The notes under the pieces were generated by a model. That model saw only the letters and a list, made by a program, of their open reading frames with translations. It ran no database searches and was not told where the DNA came from. Positions 14,435 through 15,619 of a DNA stretch of 15,619 nucleotides are shown here, in pieces; within the stretch, counting starts at the first letter, position 1; the number at the start of each line of letters is the position of its first letter. The position numbers and the translations under genes were made by a program. This stretch comes from Fulvivirga aurantia (GTDB lineage Bacteria > Bacteroidota > Bacteroidia > Cytophagales > Cyclobacteriaceae): the NCBI RefSeq assembly GCF_009711475.1, contig NZ_SMMD01000907.1, positions 1-15,619 of the forward strand. Reading direction: 5' to 3'.

Positions 14435-14468
14435 ATTAGTAATAAAGTACGTAACTAGTTACTAATAT
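14433..14468. promoter_or_regulatory. Nested palindromes at the MarR-GNAT start, likely operator
   Basis: ATATTAGTAA (14433-14442) and TTACTAATAT (14459-14468) are perfect 10-bp inverted copies 16 bases apart. Inside and overlapping the right arm is the perfect 12-bp palindrome GTAACTAGTTAC (14451-14462). The left arm overlaps the start codon (14432-14434). MarR regulators bind such palindromes as dimers, so autoregulation is a reasonable inference. No clear minus-7 promoter box could be picked out. Confidence 0.6.
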
Positions 14469-14487
14469 AGTGATTTTTGAATTAATT

Positions 14488-14527
14488 AAAAGAAAAAAAT
14501 AGGTCAACAGTATGCTTGTTGACCTAT
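14488..14527 (-). terminator. Intrinsic terminator of the beta-lactamase-like gene
   Basis: ATAGGTCAACA (14499-14509) and TGTTGACCTAT (14517-14527) form a perfect 11-bp stem around a 7-base loop. On the minus strand the stem is followed by a T-rich run (14498-14488) with one C. It starts 23 bases beyond the stop of the hydrolase gene at 14551. This is a well-formed terminator and separates that gene from the MarR-GNAT unit. Confidence 0.9.
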
Positions 14528-14550
14528 ACAGATGACTTTAAGTGTTACTC

Positions 14551-15618
14551 TTATTTCTGTAATTGTGCTTTTAATGACCTTCCATGTTGTTCTAAATAGA
14601 CTACATCATTCTCAAATATAAGACGGCAATCTTTCTCACCATATGGGAAACCATTGACAAACAAAGTATTCTCACTTTGACCGTAGGCAATCATCTCTGT
14701 TACATCATCATTTAAATAAAACCCATGCTCAAACAGTCCCTGTATTTCGCCATCTTCATTGAAGTAAGCAATAATATCCAAGTTGCCTTCAGTGCCTTTC
14801 ATCCGCATGATGCCATGAGTGTCTTCAACCTTGTAAGGAATAATTGTGATCAATTTCCCGATCTTATCGGTCATCGTTTTAAATCCATAGGAGAGTAGTC
14901 CTGAATAGGCAACAAACGACATTTCACCATCACAATACTTAGCCAATTTCCAAAACTTTTTCTTGTTAAGCAGATCAGCAATAGCAATCAACTCGCGTTC
15001 TTTGAAGTTTTTACCAGGTAGTGGAGTGTTTGCTACAATTCTTGTAGGTGTATGATCATTGGTTTTTACACGAAAGGTCGAGTCTGATCGATAGATATGA
15101 ATCAAAAGATCATCCTCAAATCGAAATGTGCCTGTACAAATTTCAATATCATTATAAGGCATTGGTAGTATATCAACTTTCTTTCCTTCCAGACTTTGCC
15201 AGACAGCATTAGACAAGTTGCTGATTTTTTGTGCGCTTTTCCCAAATTGGCGAATGTCGCTAAAACTTCTGTTTGTTAGGATGATTACTTTACGATTAGT
15301 AGTGGGGTCGAAGCTAATATGAGACATGAAGCCAGCATTACCTCCATCATGCTTGATAGTGCCAGATGGCTCTATTTGCCAACCATACCCATAAAATGAA
15401 TCTCCCGCTTTGGTGTGTTTAGAAAAGAGATCTTGTCTTAAGCCAGCATTAAGGAAATCATCTCTCTGAATGATATCTAGCCATTTAGACAAGTCCTGAG
15501 CAGTAGAGTACACTCCACCCGCACCCAAAAACCAGGATTGGTGATATTGCGGAGCCGGGGTAATTTGATGTGTTAGATACCCATAATACGGACGGGCATA
15601 ATTGCCTTGTGGTCGACC
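14551..15618 (-). CDS. Serine beta-lactamase-like hydrolase, N-terminus missing at window edge
   Basis: C-terminal portion of a serine hydrolase of the beta-lactamase/class C (PBP-like) family. The frame stays open to the right edge, so the gene continues beyond it; the TTG at 15528 inside LGAGGVYSTA is not the true start. The visible part begins with PYYGYLTHQITPAP, then GAGGVYSTAQDLSKW, YGYGWQI and KHDGGNAGFMSHI. The H-D-G-G motif is the expected third catalytic element, in place of KTG. The SxxK and YxN motifs would lie upstream, outside the window. After the catalytic domain comes about 200 residues of beta-rich sequence (GTFRFEDDLLIHIYRS onward) with no recognisable domain, perhaps an accessory C-terminal domain. 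It is followed by a strong terminator. Substrate and location are unknown. Confidence 0.87.
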   Translation of the reverse strand, partial: GRPQGNYARPYYGYLTHQITPAPQYHQSWFLGAGGVYSTAQDLSKWLDIIQRDDFLNAGLRQDLFSKHTKAGDSFYGYGWQIEPSGTIKHDGGNAGFMSHISFDPTTNRKVIILTNRSFSDIRQFGKSAQKISNLSNAVWQSLEGKKVDILPMPYNDIEICTGTFRFEDDLLIHIYRSDSTFRVKTNDHTPTRIVANTPLPGKNFKERELIAIADLLNKKKFWKLAKYCDGEMSFVAYSGLLSYGFKTMTDKIGKLITIIPYKVEDTHGIMRMKGTEGNLDIIAYFNEDGEIQGLFEHGFYLNDDVTEMIAYGQSENTLFVNGFPYGEKDCRLIFENDVVYLEQHGRSLKAQLQK

Positions 15619-15619
15619 A

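Overview
The window is AT-rich bacterial chromosome with closely packed genes, weak or absent Shine-Dalgarno sequences and intrinsic terminators of the form hairpin followed by TTTTTATTT. The protein set is an S8 protease with a long Asp/Asn-rich insert, lipoproteins with LxAC lipoboxes, a conserved four-helix membrane protein ending in AGWF, orphan PAS kinases and a MarR-GNAT fusion. Together these point to the Bacteroidota, most likely a Cytophagales-type bacterium; this assignment is inference. No tRNA, rRNA, CRISPR array, insertion sequence, integrase or phage gene was seen. Most genes look like ordinary chromosomal metabolism, signalling and stress functions.

Layout. Positions 1-2738 read on the plus strand: an SDR oxidoreductase cut by the left edge, a membrane-anchored NAPE-PLD-like metallo-beta-lactamase-fold hydrolase, a 63-residue lipoprotein and a hotdog thioesterase. 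The minus strand then carries a PAS histidine kinase (2740-3846) and a small secreted KTSC-like protein (3927-4328). Divergent from these is an e(P4)-type acid phosphatase lipoprotein (4385-5191). It converges with a triple-PAS protein that has no output domain (5188-6525). Next on the minus strand come a macrodomain hydrolase, a four-helix membrane protein and a subtilisin-like protease split by a frameshift (6659-9444). A 344-base spacer separates these from the plus-strand pair egtB-egtD (9789-11989), the two central genes of ergothioneine synthesis. The remainder is on the minus strand: a cupin, an AraC-type regulator, a MarR-GNAT fusion and the C-terminal part of a serine beta-lactamase-like hydrolase that runs off the right edge.

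Working together. The clearest functional unit is egtB-egtD: EgtD trimethylates histidine and EgtB adds the sulfur. The SDR/MBL pair is probably one transcript with a lipid or detoxification role. The AraC gene lies just upstream of the cupin on the same strand and may control it. A 10-bp perfect inverted repeat lies immediately before the cupin start codon. The MarR-GNAT gene has nested palindromes over its own start codon, which suggests autoregulation.

Most notable points: a single-base deletion splits the S8 protease between its His and Ser catalytic residues. Three well-formed minus-strand terminators divide the minus-strand genes into units and support a later macrodomain start. The egt pair lacks egtA, egtC and egtE nearby. 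Two signalling genes end within a base or so of, or overlapping, the stop codons of convergent genes. I found no clearly new multi-gene system.
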